From an uncultured Acidimicrobiales bacterium (lineage in GTDB: Bacteria > Actinomycetota > Acidimicrobiia > Acidimicrobiales > Aldehydirespiratoraceae): DNA of 64,000 bases. The notes beneath the pieces are model-generated. The model saw nothing but the letters and a program-made list of their open reading frames with translations. It was not told the origin of the DNA and did not search any database. Below, piece after piece: positions 1-9,828 of this stretch (its first letter is position 1; the number at the start of each line of letters is the position of its first letter). The position numbers were made by a program, and so were the translations under genes. The stretch spans positions 1,148,001-1,212,000 of the forward strand of contig CATOTC010000001.1 in the NCBI GenBank assembly GCA_951812975.1, given 5' to 3'.

Positions 1-868
1 TGTGACCGTCGGACATTGGACCGACATGTCGGCACGCACTGGCTGCACGGTCGTGCTGCTGCCGCCTTTTGCGACGGCTTCAGGAGAGGTCCGCGGGGGT
101 TCCCCCGCCACACGGGAGTTCGAGCTGCTCGACCCGACCCGATCCGTCACCCACGTCGATGCGGTGGTCTTGAGCGGAGGCTCCGCGTTCGGGCTGGCGG
201 CTGCTGACGGCGTCGTGGCCGCGCTGGAGGTGCAGGGCCGAGGCTATGAGACCCGGGCGACCAACGTTCCGATCGTGGTGGCCATGAGCCTCTACGACCT
301 CGGCGTCGGCGACGCCAATGTGCGGCCCGGGCCCGCGCAGGGCGCGCTCGCCCTCAAAGACTGCCGTGCGGACCCCGAGACCGGCTCAATCGGTGCGGGC
401 ACGGGAGCGACCGTCGGCAAATGGCGCCAGCCCGACGAACCGCCCGAGGGTGGGATCGGAATGTTCACAACACGCAAAGGCGAGCTGGTCGTGGCTGCAC
501 TCGTGGTCAACAACTCTGCGGGCGACATCGACGACGGAACCGTCCCCGCCGAGATCGCCGAGGGTGCCTTCTCTGACTGGCCCGAGACCTTCGGTACAGC
601 CGCTGTAACCGCCGGCAACACCGTGATCGGCGTTGTAGTCACCAATGCCCGCCTCGACCCTGTTGAATGCAAGATCGTCGCCCAGGGAGCGCACGACGGT
701 TTGGCTCGCGCCGTCTTTCCGCCTCACACGCGTTCCGACGGTGACGCCTTCGTCGCGGCCGCCACCGGCGGGGTCGTCGCCCATGTCGACGAGGTCCGTG
801 CTCTGGCGGTGGTTGCGACCGAACAGGCCCTGCGCGGTTCGGTCACAGCCGGAAACAGCTCGTTGTGA
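1..868 (+). CDS. P1 family peptidase (S58/DmpA-like aminopeptidase), 5'-truncated by window edge
   Basis: This is an N-terminal-nucleophile hydrolase of the DmpA/P1 family, which removes N-terminal residues from small peptides, amides or beta-peptides. The frame is open from base 2 and begins inside the usual N-terminal motif (VGHWTD..ARTGCTVVL), so a few residues lie outside the window; a GTG happens to sit at base 2 but is probably an internal Val codon. The self-cleavage region is visible as AGNTVIGVVVTNA near residues 203-215, where the Thr of the NT pair is the expected nucleophile of the beta chain. The Gly-rich SGGSAFGLAAADGV segment near residues 58-71 is also typical. The stop overlaps the tsaE start by 4 bases (GTGA), so the two genes are probably co-transcribed. 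The substrate cannot be told from sequence. Confidence 0.85.
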   Translation, partial: VTVGHWTDMSARTGCTVVLLPPFATASGEVRGGSPATREFELLDPTRSVTHVDAVVLSGGSAFGLAAADGVVAALEVQGRGYETRATNVPIVVAMSLYDLGVGDANVRPGPAQGALALKDCRADPETGSIGAGTGATVGKWRQPDEPPEGGIGMFTTRKGELVVAALVVNNSAGDIDDGTVPAEIAEGAFSDWPETFGTAAVTAGNTVIGVVVTNARLDPVECKIVAQGAHDGLARAVFPPHTRSDGDAFVAAATGGVVAHVDEVRALAVVATEQALRGSVTAGNSSL

Positions 869-1380
869 CCCTCCCTGACGACTCCGCAGTGGTGTGTTCC
901 ACCTCGACTGTGGATCAGACGCGTCTGCTCGCCGGTGCTGTTGCCGGTCTCGTCGACGACGGCGACCTGTTGGTTCTGGTCGGCGACCTCGGCGCCGGCA
1001 AGACGGCCTTCACCCAGGGTTTCGCCGCGGCCCTCGGCGTGGATGCGGCGGTGACCAGCCCCACGTTCACGCTCGCCAACCGTTACGAGGGTCGGCTGGT
1101 CGTCAACCATCTCGACGTCTACCGGCTCTCGGATCTTGCTGAGGCCCGTGATCTTGCCATCCCGGAACTGTTGGAGCAGGGGGTGACCCTGATCGAGTGG
1201 GGTGAGAGGATCCTGCCCGCCCTGCCGAACGACCGTCTGGATGTGAGGATCACCTTCGGCGACGGCGACGATGACCGGCTCATCGAACTTCGCTCCGTCG
1301 GGGACCGCTGGTGCGGCCTCCTCGAAGAGCTCCGAGATGTTCTGGGGCCCTGGGTCGGCCCGCAGCGGGTGTTCGGCTGA
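865..1380 (+). CDS. tsaE: tRNA threonylcarbamoyladenosine biosynthesis ATPase TsaE
   Basis: TsaE is the ATPase that works with TsaB and TsaD to put t6A on A37 of ANN-decoding tRNAs. The Walker A loop GDLGAGKT lies at residues 40-47, followed by the family motifs TSPTFTL and HLDVYRL and the C-terminal LIEWGERI. The length (171 aa) is normal. It starts with GTG inside the stop of the peptidase gene and ends by overlapping the tsaB ATG by one base (TGATG), which points to translational coupling through a tsaE-tsaB-rimI-tsaD operon. Confidence 0.93.
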   Translation: MTLPDDSAVVCSTSTVDQTRLLAGAVAGLVDDGDLLVLVGDLGAGKTAFTQGFAAALGVDAAVTSPTFTLANRYEGRLVVNHLDVYRLSDLAEARDLAIPELLEQGVTLIEWGERILPALPNDRLDVRITFGDGDDDRLIELRSVGDRWCGLLEELRDVLGPWVGPQRVFG

Positions 1381-2081
1381 TGGCACCTCCGATTATTCTG
1401 GGGATCGAGTCAGCGACCTCGAGAGTGGGTTGTGCGCTCCGCGATGCATCAGGAGTGCTGGCTGCACGCGAGTCGGCCCAACCCCGTCGCCATGCTGAGT
1501 CTCTGGTGCCTCAGATCGCGGCGATTCTCAGAGAATCCGGCGTGGCCGCTGCAGACATCGAGGTGATTGCTGTGGATGTCGGACCGGGGCTGTACACCGG
1601 ATTGCGGGTCGGAATCACCACAGCAGTCACCATGGCGCATGCACTCGATGCTGTCATGGTTCCGGTCACCTCGCTCGAGTTGGTGGCCCGCCGCGCTGCC
1701 GATGAGGGTGCCGCCGAGAGATCCTGGGAACGCATCGATGCGGTCGTCGATGCGCGTCGCGGCGAACTGTTCCATGCAGCCTTCACACCGGAGGGCGACT
1801 GGATCAGCAAGCCCGATGTCGTCGACCCTCAAGGTTTGGCCGAAATGCTGCGCAGCGCCGCTGCAGAGACTCTGCTCGTCGGCGACGGAGTCGAGGCTCA
1901 CGCGGAGGTCTTCGCTCAAGCGGGTTTCAGCATCGGGCGATGTTCTGTGTATCCGAGTGCTGAGACCATCGTCGAGTTGGCCGCGGCGGCGGTCGCCGCC
2001 GGTGAGGTCGTGAATGCGGATTCGATCAGGCCTCTGTATCTTCGCGGACCGGATGCCCAACCGATCCGAACAGTTGCCTAA
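1380..2081 (+). CDS. tsaB: tRNA threonylcarbamoyladenosine biosynthesis protein TsaB
   Basis: TsaB is the non-catalytic ASKHA-fold partner that dimerises with TsaD in t6A synthesis. The N-terminal ILGIESAT, the GPGLYTGLRVG motif near residue 68 and the DARRGELFHA segment are family hallmarks. I chose ATG 1380 because it overlaps the tsaE stop and places the ILGIE strand at the very N terminus; a longer reading from 1311 would add 23 Arg/Pro-rich residues that are unlike the family. The length is 233 aa. rimI follows after 11 bases. Confidence 0.92.
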   Translation: MAPPIILGIESATSRVGCALRDASGVLAARESAQPRRHAESLVPQIAAILRESGVAAADIEVIAVDVGPGLYTGLRVGITTAVTMAHALDAVMVPVTSLELVARRAADEGAAERSWERIDAVVDARRGELFHAAFTPEGDWISKPDVVDPQGLAEMLRSAAAETLLVGDGVEAHAEVFAQAGFSIGRCSVYPSAETIVELAAAAVAAGEVVNADSIRPLYLRGPDAQPIRTVA

Positions 2082-2092
2082 TATCTGTTGAT

Positions 2093-2647
2093 GTGCGTAT
2101 CGAGGGAATGACTGTTCAACACATTGACGCTGTCATAGCCATCGACGCGCAGGGTTATGTCGATCCTTGGTCAGCGACGACCTGGTACAACGAGATGCGC
2201 GACGATGATCGCTTTCATCTCGTCGCGATCGCTGAAAGCCATCCGCGCGGCGGCTGCAGTGATCATCCCGGCGGCTTCGAGGGGGCCGGCGATCGTGTTG
2301 TGGGTCACGCAGGTCTTCTGTTCCTGGCCGGGATGGCGCATGTCAGCAACGTGGCGGTCGATTCCGACTATCAACATCGAGGGGTCGCCACACGGCTGTT
2401 AATCGAACTGCTCGACCGGGCCAGAGAGCGCGGTTGCACTGCGGCGACCCTTGAGGCTCGTGCCGCCAACAAGCGAGCCCACCGCCTCTATTCGCGTCTC
2501 GGGTTTCAACCGTTGGGCATCAGCCGCGGCTACTACACCAAGCCCCCGGAGGACGCTCTGGTGATGTCGATCCGTTATCTCGACGAGCCGGAGGTCGCAG
2601 AGCGCATCGACCGGGTCCGGGCGGCCCTGCGGTTAGCACGGACGTGA
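2093..2647 (+). CDS. rimI: Ribosomal protein S18-alanine N-acetyltransferase RimI
   Basis: GNAT acetyltransferase predicted to acetylate the N terminus of ribosomal protein S18. The acetyl-CoA loop is YQHRGVAT (residues 93-100). It is followed by the RimI pattern TLEARAANKRAHRLYSRLGF and then a YY pair (GISRGYYTKP). The placement between tsaB and tsaD is classic for rimI. The start is GTG 2093, since the ATG at 2091 is in another frame. A Gly-rich insert (about residues 49-68) between the second and third strands makes it slightly longer than E. coli RimI (148 aa). It overlaps tsaD by 4 bases. Confidence 0.9.
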   Translation: MRIEGMTVQHIDAVIAIDAQGYVDPWSATTWYNEMRDDDRFHLVAIAESHPRGGCSDHPGGFEGAGDRVVGHAGLLFLAGMAHVSNVAVDSDYQHRGVATRLLIELLDRARERGCTAATLEARAANKRAHRLYSRLGFQPLGISRGYYTKPPEDALVMSIRYLDEPEVAERIDRVRAALRLART

Positions 2648-3699
2648 GCGCTGCAACGAGCCCCGCGCAGGCCGACATGCGGGATACTCACACCGCTCGG
2701 GCCGAACAGATCCTGGGGATCGAGACGAGCTGTGATGAGACTGCGGCTGCTGTGGTCGAGTCCGGCTCGGTTGTGCGCTCGTCGATCGTTTCGAGCCAGG
2801 TGGAGCTTCATGCCCAATACGGCGGGGTCGTGCCCGAGGTTGCCAGTCGAGCCCATCTGGATCTGATTGTGCCGGTCGTGTCGGCCGCGGTGGCCGAGGC
2901 CGGGCTCGAGTCCGCAGACATCGACGCTATCGCCGCTACGCATGGTCCCGGACTGGTCGGTGCGCTGTTGGTGGGTGTGTCGGCGGCGAAGTCCTTAGCT
3001 CTGGTCTGGGACGTGCCCTTCGTCGCTGTGAACCATCTTGAGGCGCACCTCTATGCCGCGTTCTTGGAGGAACCGGATCTGAAGATGCCGATGGTGGTGC
3101 TGTTGGTTTCTGGCGGGCACACGATCCTTGTGGTGATGGAGGATCATCTGCGCTACCGGGTGCTCGGCGCCACGCTCGACGATGCCGCCGGAGAGGCTTT
3201 CGACAAGGTGGCCCGTTTCATGGGGCTCGGCTATCCGGGAGGGCCGGTGATTGATCGTTTGAGCGCCGAGGGCGACCCCGACGCGATCGCCTTCCCGCGG
3301 GCGATGGCCAACGACGGCTGGAACTTCTCGTTCAGCGGGGTGAAGACCGCCGTGGTCAACCATGTGCGCAAGAATCCCGATGTCTCCACTGCCGATGTGG
3401 CCGCGTCGTTTCAGGAGGCGGTGGTCGATGTGCTTGTGGACAAGGCCCGCCGTGCGGCCCGTGAGATCGGCGCTGAGGCGATCTGTCTGGCCGGCGGCGT
3501 GGCGGCGAACTCTCGGCTGCGATCTCGAACCGCACAGGTGTGCGAGGCCGACGGTTTCCGGGCGGTAATCCCCAGTCGGGCCATGTGCACCGACAACGCC
3601 GCGATGGTGGCAGCGGTCGCCTGGTACCGGCTGCAAGCCGACGGCCCCTCCCCTCTGACGACCGGCGCAGACCCGTCCCTACAACTCCCAACGATCTAG
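2644..3699 (+). CDS. tsaD: tRNA N6-adenosine threonylcarbamoyltransferase TsaD
   Basis: TsaD is the catalytic subunit that transfers the threonylcarbamoyl group to tRNA A37. The metal site HLEAH (His131 and His135) and the N-terminal GIETSCDETAAAVV motif are both present, with SGGHTIL, PGGPVIDR and SFSGVKTAV following in the expected order. The GTG start overlaps the rimI stop (GTGA). The first about 20 residues precede the conserved strand and could be shorter if a later start is used. The gene ends the operon; the groESL promoter begins about 60 bases downstream. Confidence 0.94.
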   Translation: MSAATSPAQADMRDTHTARAEQILGIETSCDETAAAVVESGSVVRSSIVSSQVELHAQYGGVVPEVASRAHLDLIVPVVSAAVAEAGLESADIDAIAATHGPGLVGALLVGVSAAKSLALVWDVPFVAVNHLEAHLYAAFLEEPDLKMPMVVLLVSGGHTILVVMEDHLRYRVLGATLDDAAGEAFDKVARFMGLGYPGGPVIDRLSAEGDPDAIAFPRAMANDGWNFSFSGVKTAVVNHVRKNPDVSTADVAASFQEAVVDVLVDKARRAAREIGAEAICLAGGVAANSRLRSRTAQVCEADGFRAVIPSRAMCTDNAAMVAAVAWYRLQADGPSPLTTGADPSLQLPTI

Positions 3700-3758
3700 T
3701 ACCCAGCAGCGGTCGCGGCTCAAGCGGATCGCGTCCTTAGAAACTGTGGGGGCGGGGG

Positions 3759-3787
3759 TTGTTCGGGGGGCGGGACGCTCCTATCGT
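3759..3787 (+). promoter_or_regulatory. Candidate housekeeping promoter of groESL
   Basis: A TTGTTC -35-like hexamer (3759-3764) is followed after 17 bases by TATCGT (3782-3787) as a -10-like hexamer. The -10 abuts the CIRCE operator, so a transcript would start inside the operator, the usual arrangement for HrcA repression. This is inferred from spacing only. Confidence 0.5.
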
Positions 3788-3817
3788 TAGCACTCTCTGG
3801 TCGAGAGTGCTAACGAT
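3783..3817 (+). promoter_or_regulatory. CIRCE operator (HrcA binding site)
   Basis: A perfect copy of the CIRCE consensus: TTAGCACTC (3787-3795), a 9-base spacer, GAGTGCTAA (3805-3813). The symmetry continues to 13-bp arms (3783-3795 and 3805-3817). HrcA binds CIRCE and represses groESL at normal temperature. The hrcA gene is not in the window. Confidence 0.96.
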
Positions 3818-3879
3818 TAGCCGGCTCGGTCCAGAGACCTAATCACATCAGCAACTCAAGACCGATCTCGGAGGATCGA

Positions 3880-5827
<1,948 letters not shown>

Positions 5828-5861
5828 TGCCCCGCCCAGCCATCAGCTGCGGTATTTCTGA

Positions 5862-5892
5862 GAACGGCCCGGGTCTTCCGCCCGGGCCGTTC
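5862..5892 (+). terminator. Hairpin terminator after groEL
   Basis: A perfect 12-bp stem: GAACGGCCCGGG (5862-5873), a 7-base loop, CCCGGGCCGTTC (5881-5892). No U-tract follows, which is common for terminators in high-GC actinobacteria. It separates groESL from the toxin-antitoxin pair. Confidence 0.75.
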
Positions 5893-5933
5893 CGCGTCAC
5901 TGTTCGAAGCAAGAACTTGGTATGTGCTCGCAA

Positions 5934-5951
5934 TATTGTTAACATAATTGC
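5934..5951 (+). promoter_or_regulatory. AT-rich promoter/operator candidate of the toxin-antitoxin pair
   Basis: A short AT-rich patch directly before the antitoxin ATG (5952) contains the 8-bp palindrome TGTTAACA (5937-5944) and -10-like hexamers (TATTGT, CATAAT). No Shine-Dalgarno sequence lies between it and the ATG, so the transcript may be leaderless. Antitoxins of this type usually repress their own promoter through such palindromes. Confidence 0.35.
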
Positions 5952-6146
5952 ATGCAAAGCACGAATGTCCGCGTGGCTGTCTCGACCCACCAGGAGCTCA
6001 AGAGGCTCGCGGCCGAGTTGGGAGCCACCGTGGGTGACACCGTCGCGATCGCGGTGCGGTGCCTTCGCCAGGACCGGATGGGCGCCGACCTGCGTGCCGA
6101 TCTGAGCGAAGCCGAGACTACGTGGCTCGATGCTGACCTCGGGTGA
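5952..6146 (+). CDS. MazE-like / ribbon-helix-helix antitoxin
   Basis: A 64-aa protein whose N-terminal half (VRVAVSTHQELKRLAAELG) fits a short DNA-binding strand plus helix, and whose acidic C-terminal tail (LRADLSEAETTWLDADLG) looks like the segment that would wrap a MazF-type toxin. It overlaps the toxin start by 17 bases in another frame, the usual antitoxin-first arrangement. The family is inferred from size, position and partner; there is no strong sequence signature. Confidence 0.65.
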   Translation: MQSTNVRVAVSTHQELKRLAAELGATVGDTVAIAVRCLRQDRMGADLRADLSEAETTWLDADLG

Positions 6147-6474
6147 CGTCGTCATGATCGATCTGGGTACGCCGGCAGGGCACGAGGCCGGCTTCCGCCA
6201 TCCGGCCGTGGTCGTGACCGCTCAGCGAGTGATCGACGGCGGTGCCTCGGTCGTGCAGGTGGTGCCGCTCAGTTCACGGGTGCGGGGCTTCGCCTCGGAG
6301 GTGGAGGTCGAAGCCGATCCCTCCAACGGTCTCGATCTCCGCTCGGCGGCCCAGTGCCAGCATGTCCGGGCGGTGGCGACGGGTCGAGTGGAGGACCGGC
6401 TCGGCAATATCGGAGGGGCCCTCCTCGCTCAGATCCGTGAAGTCCTGGGGCTGATCCTCGACGTCCCCGGCTGA
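6130..6474 (+). CDS. MazF/PemK family endoribonuclease toxin
   Basis: A 114-aa toxin of the PemK/MazF fold, a ribosome-independent mRNA interferase. The N-terminal GDVVMIDLGTPAGHEAGFRHPAVVVT has the expected GxxxxxdxP-GxExxxxRPavVv pattern, although the usual Arg before Pro in RPAVV is His here. VVPLSSRVRG, the LDLRSAAQCQHVRAVATGRV stretch and the final LGNIGGALLAQI match the rest of the fold. It is translated immediately after, and overlapping, the antitoxin. Confidence 0.85.
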   Translation: MLTSGDVVMIDLGTPAGHEAGFRHPAVVVTAQRVIDGGASVVQVVPLSSRVRGFASEVEVEADPSNGLDLRSAAQCQHVRAVATGRVEDRLGNIGGALLAQIREVLGLILDVPG

Positions 6475-6486
6475 GCGGAGCTATGC

Positions 6487-7335
6487 ATGTTCGTCTGTTC
6501 GGCGTTCAGCCGCGCGGCGCTGGCCGAATACGGTGCTTGGCCGGGTAGCGTCGATGCGGTGACACGCGATCTTGCCGATGCGTCTTTGCCTGAGACCCGG
6601 GCAACGGAACCGTTTGCACAGGTTCCCGCTGGACGCGGCGGACCCCAGGAGATCCCACGGCCCGAAGGTGCCAGGATGGGCGGGCCTGCGCCGTGGGCGC
6701 ATGTCCCCCACTCCCAGCGCCGCGTGACCCTCGCCGACATCACCAAGGCTCTCGCCAGCCATCGGCCTCCGCAGTTGGTGGGAACCGTCAGCGACGGCAT
6801 CGGCCACAGTGCGGTGCTCTGTCTTCTGTACGAACGTGCAGACGATGTCTACATGATCTTGACGAGGCGCTCGCCACGCTTGCGTCACCACGCTCACGAA
6901 GTCGCGTTTCCTGGCGGTCGCCGCGAGGCTGGAGACGCTGATCTTTGGACGACCGCATTGCGTGAAGCGCAAGAAGAGGTAGGAATCGACCCCTCCACCA
7001 TCAGGCGGATCGGTGAACTCGACAGCTTCGTGACTGTCGGCTCCCGCACTCTGGTAACCCCGTTCGTAGCAGTCACCGATCAACAGCCGACCCTGAAACG
7101 AGACCCGACCGAGGTGGAGTTGATACGCCACGTCGGGTTTCGCGAACTTCTTCTTGATGATGTGTGGCGTGAGGAGTTCTGGCCTCTGCCCCACTTCGAC
7201 GGGCCCCGAGCGATCACCTTCTTTGAACTCGCCGGCGACACCGTGTGGGGCGCTACAGGAGCGATGCTGCGTCAACTCCTGGCCATCGCTACCGGGGTTG
7301 ACGACACAGCGAACGTTGAGGTTGTCGTAGGGTGA
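6487..7335 (+). CDS. NUDIX hydrolase, CoA-pyrophosphatase (NudL) type
   Basis: Predicted to hydrolyse CoA or acyl-CoA pyrophosphate bonds, or another nucleoside diphosphate derivative. The NudL-type motif [20 protein letters not shown] is followed by the Nudix box region ([25 protein letters not shown]), which contains the catalytic REXXEE core. A CSAF...[10 protein letters not shown] leader (about the first 65 residues) precedes the domain; its [10 protein letters not shown] stretch resembles leaders I recall from actinobacterial homologues, so I keep the early start with GGAG at 6477-6480. ATG 6676 is the alternative. The stop overlaps the guaA GTG by 4 bases. Confidence 0.85.
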   Translation: MFVCSAFSRAALAEYGAWPGSVDAVTRDLADASLPETRATEPFAQVPAGRGGPQEIPRPEGARMGGPAPWAHVPHSQRRVTLADITKALASHRPPQLVGTVSDGIGHSAVLCLLYERADDVYMILTRRSPRLRHHAHEVAFPGGRREAGDADLWTTALREAQEEVGIDPSTIRRIGELDSFVTVGSRTLVTPFVAVTDQQPTLKRDPTEVELIRHVGFRELLLDDVWREEFWPLPHFDGPRAITFFELAGDTVWGATGAMLRQLLAIATGVDDTANVEVVVG

Positions 7336-8894
7336 GCGAGGCACCGGTGAACTCGCCCGACGGTGCCGAGACGGTCCTGGTCGTCGACTTCGGTGCTCAG
7401 TACGCCCAGTTGATCGCCCGGCGGGTGCGCGAGGCCAACGTATACAGCGAGATCGTGTCGCCCACGGTCACCCCGGAGGAGATCGCCGCCAGGAACCCGT
7501 CGGGGATCATCCTCTCCGGAGGCCCCGCGTCGGTTCATGTGGAGGGCGCGATCCTGATCGATCCCGAGGTCTACGACCTCGATGTTCCGATTCTGGGGAT
7601 CTGTTACGGCGCACAGATGATCGCTCAGCAGAGGGGCGGGCGGGTGGATCACAGCGGCCGTGGTGAGTATGGCCGAACCACGATGTCGCTTGAGACCGAC
7701 GGTGGTTGCCTGCTCGGGGGCACTCCCGCCAAGCAACAGGTGTGGATGAGCCATTTCGACGCGATCGTGGAACCACCCGACGGCGTGACTGCGACGGCTT
7801 CCACTTCGGCCGCGGCTGTGGCTGCTTTCGAGGACCGTGATCAGAAGCTCTACGGCGTGCAGTTCCATCCCGAGGTGATCCACACCACCCACGGTCAGCA
7901 TGTGATCGAGCGTTTCTTGAACGACGCCTGCGGCAGCACCGGTTCTTGGACGATGGACTCGATCATCGATACGGCGGTCGCTCAGATTCGTGAGCAGGTC
8001 GGTGGCCAAACAGCGATCTGTGGACTGAGCGGTGGGGTCGACTCGGCGGTCGCCGCGGCGTTGGTGCACAGAGCGATCGGTGATCAGCTCACCTGCGTGT
8101 TCGTCGACACTGGTCTGATGCGACTCAACGAGGGTGACCAGGTGGTTGAGACCTTCGAACGCAACTTCGGGGTTCGCCTCGTGTATGCCCAGGCGCAGGA
8201 TCGTTTCTTTGCCGCGCTGAAGGGGATAACTGAACCGGAGGCGAAGCGCAAGGCGATCGGAGAGCTCTTCATCCGGGTTTTCGAAGGAGCGCAGGCGCAG
8301 GCGGGAGAGGCCCGTTTCCTGGTTCAGGGCACGTTGTATCCCGATGTCATCGAGTCGGGCGGCAAGCATGCTTCCACGATCAAGAGCCACCACAATGTCG
8401 GCGGCCTGCCCGACGATATCGAGTTCTCGCTGGTCGAACCGCTCAGGAGTCTCTTCAAAGACGAGGTTCGCCAGGTGGGCCGTGAACTCGGTCTTCCCGA
8501 TGAGATCGTTGAACGTCAGCCGTTTCCGGGTCCGGGTCTCGGTGTCCGCATCATCGGAGAGGTGACGCCCGACAAGGTGGCCACTCTGCAACAAGCGGAT
8601 TTCATCGTGCGCGAGGAGTTGCGCAACGCGGGGCTCGAACGGCTGATCTGGCAGTCGTTCGCGGTGCTTCCGGACATCCGAACGGTGGGGGTCATGGGGG
8701 ACGAGCGCACCTACGGTCATCCCGTGATCATCCGCGCGGTCACGAGTGAGGATGCCATGACTGCAGACTGGGCGCGGATTCCCCACGATGTGCTGGAGTT
8801 GATGAGCAACCGCATCATCAACGAGGTGGCGGGGGTCAACCGTGTGGCTTATGACATCACCTCGAAACCGCCCGGCACAATCGAGTGGGAATAG
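7332..8894 (+). CDS. guaA: GMP synthase (glutamine-hydrolysing)
   Basis: Converts XMP to GMP using glutamine and ATP, the last step of de novo GMP synthesis. The N-terminal class I amidotransferase has its nucleophile in GICYGAQ (Cys91) and the His/Glu pair in QFHPEV. The ATP-pyrophosphatase domain carries the PP-loop SGGVDSAV, and the C-terminal dimerisation domain ends with the canonical KPPGTIEWE. The full length is 520 aa. The last codons form the first, degenerate unit of a 17-bp tandem repeat. Confidence 0.97.
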   Translation: MSEAPVNSPDGAETVLVVDFGAQYAQLIARRVREANVYSEIVSPTVTPEEIAARNPSGIILSGGPASVHVEGAILIDPEVYDLDVPILGICYGAQMIAQQRGGRVDHSGRGEYGRTTMSLETDGGCLLGGTPAKQQVWMSHFDAIVEPPDGVTATASTSAAAVAAFEDRDQKLYGVQFHPEVIHTTHGQHVIERFLNDACGSTGSWTMDSIIDTAVAQIREQVGGQTAICGLSGGVDSAVAAALVHRAIGDQLTCVFVDTGLMRLNEGDQVVETFERNFGVRLVYAQAQDRFFAALKGITEPEAKRKAIGELFIRVFEGAQAQAGEARFLVQGTLYPDVIESGGKHASTIKSHHNVGGLPDDIEFSLVEPLRSLFKDEVRQVGRELGLPDEIVERQPFPGPGLGVRIIGEVTPDKVATLQQADFIVREELRNAGLERLIWQSFAVLPDIRTVGVMGDERTYGHPVIIRAVTSEDAMTADWARIPHDVLELMSNRIINEVAGVNRVAYDITSKPPGTIEWE

Positions 8895-8933
8895 GCGGCG
8901 AATGGGAACAGGCGGCGAATGGGAACAGGCGGC
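8883..8933 (+). repeat. 17-bp tandem repeat spanning the guaA stop
   Basis: Three direct copies of a 17-bp unit: 8883-8899 (two mismatches, includes the last guaA codons and TAG), 8900-8916 and 8917-8933 (identical to each other). A partial fourth copy follows. The unit reproduces the end of guaA (E-W-E-stop), so it probably arose by slippage of the gene's 3' end. Confidence 0.85.
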
Positions 8934-8999
8934 GAACGCGAATGAGTGGGAGCAGCGAACCGGACGCGCCGATGCGCGCCGGGAGGGCGGGAACCGCTG

Positions 9000-9758
9000 A
9001 TGGCTGAGCCGGGCGCAGCCGAGATCACTCCTCGGCCCGACAGCGGGCGCCTTTTTGAGCGCGGACGGCGCGTGAGGCTCGCCGATGTCGATCCTCGGGG
9101 ACGCTGCCGCTTGGACGCACTGGTTCGTCATCTCCAAGACGTCGCCCGCGACGATTCTGCCGACAGCAATCTGACCAACCCGATGAACTGGATCGTTCGG
9201 CGTACCATGGTCGAGGTCCGCACCGCGCCCGTCTTCCAGGAATGGATTGAACTGTCGACCTGGTGCAGCGGTTACGGCAGCCGTTGGGCTGAGCGACGCA
9301 CCAGTGTGAGGGGCGGGCGGGGCGCCGAGGTCGAGGCGGTGACGATCTGGGTCCACATCGACAGAGAGACTTTGAGGCCCGCTCGTCTCAGTGACGACTT
9401 CTTTGAGATCTGGGGCGAGAGTGCGGGTAGTCGTCGCGTGTCAGCCCGCACGACCCTGCCAACGGCATGGCCCGACCGCGCACACGACTATCCGTGGCCT
9501 CTGCGATTCACCGACATCGACCTGCTCGGACATGTCAACAATGCCGCCCAGTGGGCCCCGGTGGAACAGGCTCTCCACCTGTCGGGTTGGACTTCGGGAT
9601 CAGTTCGGGCCGAGCTCGAGCACGGACCCGGGGTCGAGGCCGACAGCGAAGTACATCTGCGTTGGACGGCTGCTGAGGGTGGTGTGGACACCTGGCTTAC
9701 AACCAATGGCGTGGCCGGCAGCGTCGCCCGGGTCCGGCCTCTCAGCAACCCAACTTGA
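9000..9758 (+). CDS. Acyl-ACP thioesterase-like protein (double hotdog)
   Basis: Resembles the FatA/FatB-type acyl-ACP thioesterase family (PF01643), which releases fatty acids from acyl-carrier protein. Two hotdog halves can be seen: the first with DVDPRGRCRLDALVRHLQDVARDDS near residues 25-50, the second with FTDIDLLGHVNNAAQW near residues 166-181, where Asp/His/Asn of the DxxxHVNN signature are in place. The ATG at 9000 is preceded by GGGAGGG. An upstream in-frame ATG at 8946 would add 18 residues without family similarity. It is convergent with the next gene. Confidence 0.8.
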   Translation: MAEPGAAEITPRPDSGRLFERGRRVRLADVDPRGRCRLDALVRHLQDVARDDSADSNLTNPMNWIVRRTMVEVRTAPVFQEWIELSTWCSGYGSRWAERRTSVRGGRGAEVEAVTIWVHIDRETLRPARLSDDFFEIWGESAGSRRVSARTTLPTAWPDRAHDYPWPLRFTDIDLLGHVNNAAQWAPVEQALHLSGWTSGSVRAELEHGPGVEADSEVHLRWTAAEGGVDTWLTTNGVAGSVARVRPLSNPT

Positions 9759-9828
9759 GATCAACTCGCCGTTCTGGCGGTGCCATGCGTCGGTTTCCGA
9801 TGCATCGCACCGCCACAACGAAGTCGCA

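Noticed and set aside
7272..9356. 694-residue open frame antisense to guaA and the thioesterase gene
   Set aside because: It spans two well-supported genes on the other strand, and its His/Arg-rich composition is typical of an antisense shadow.
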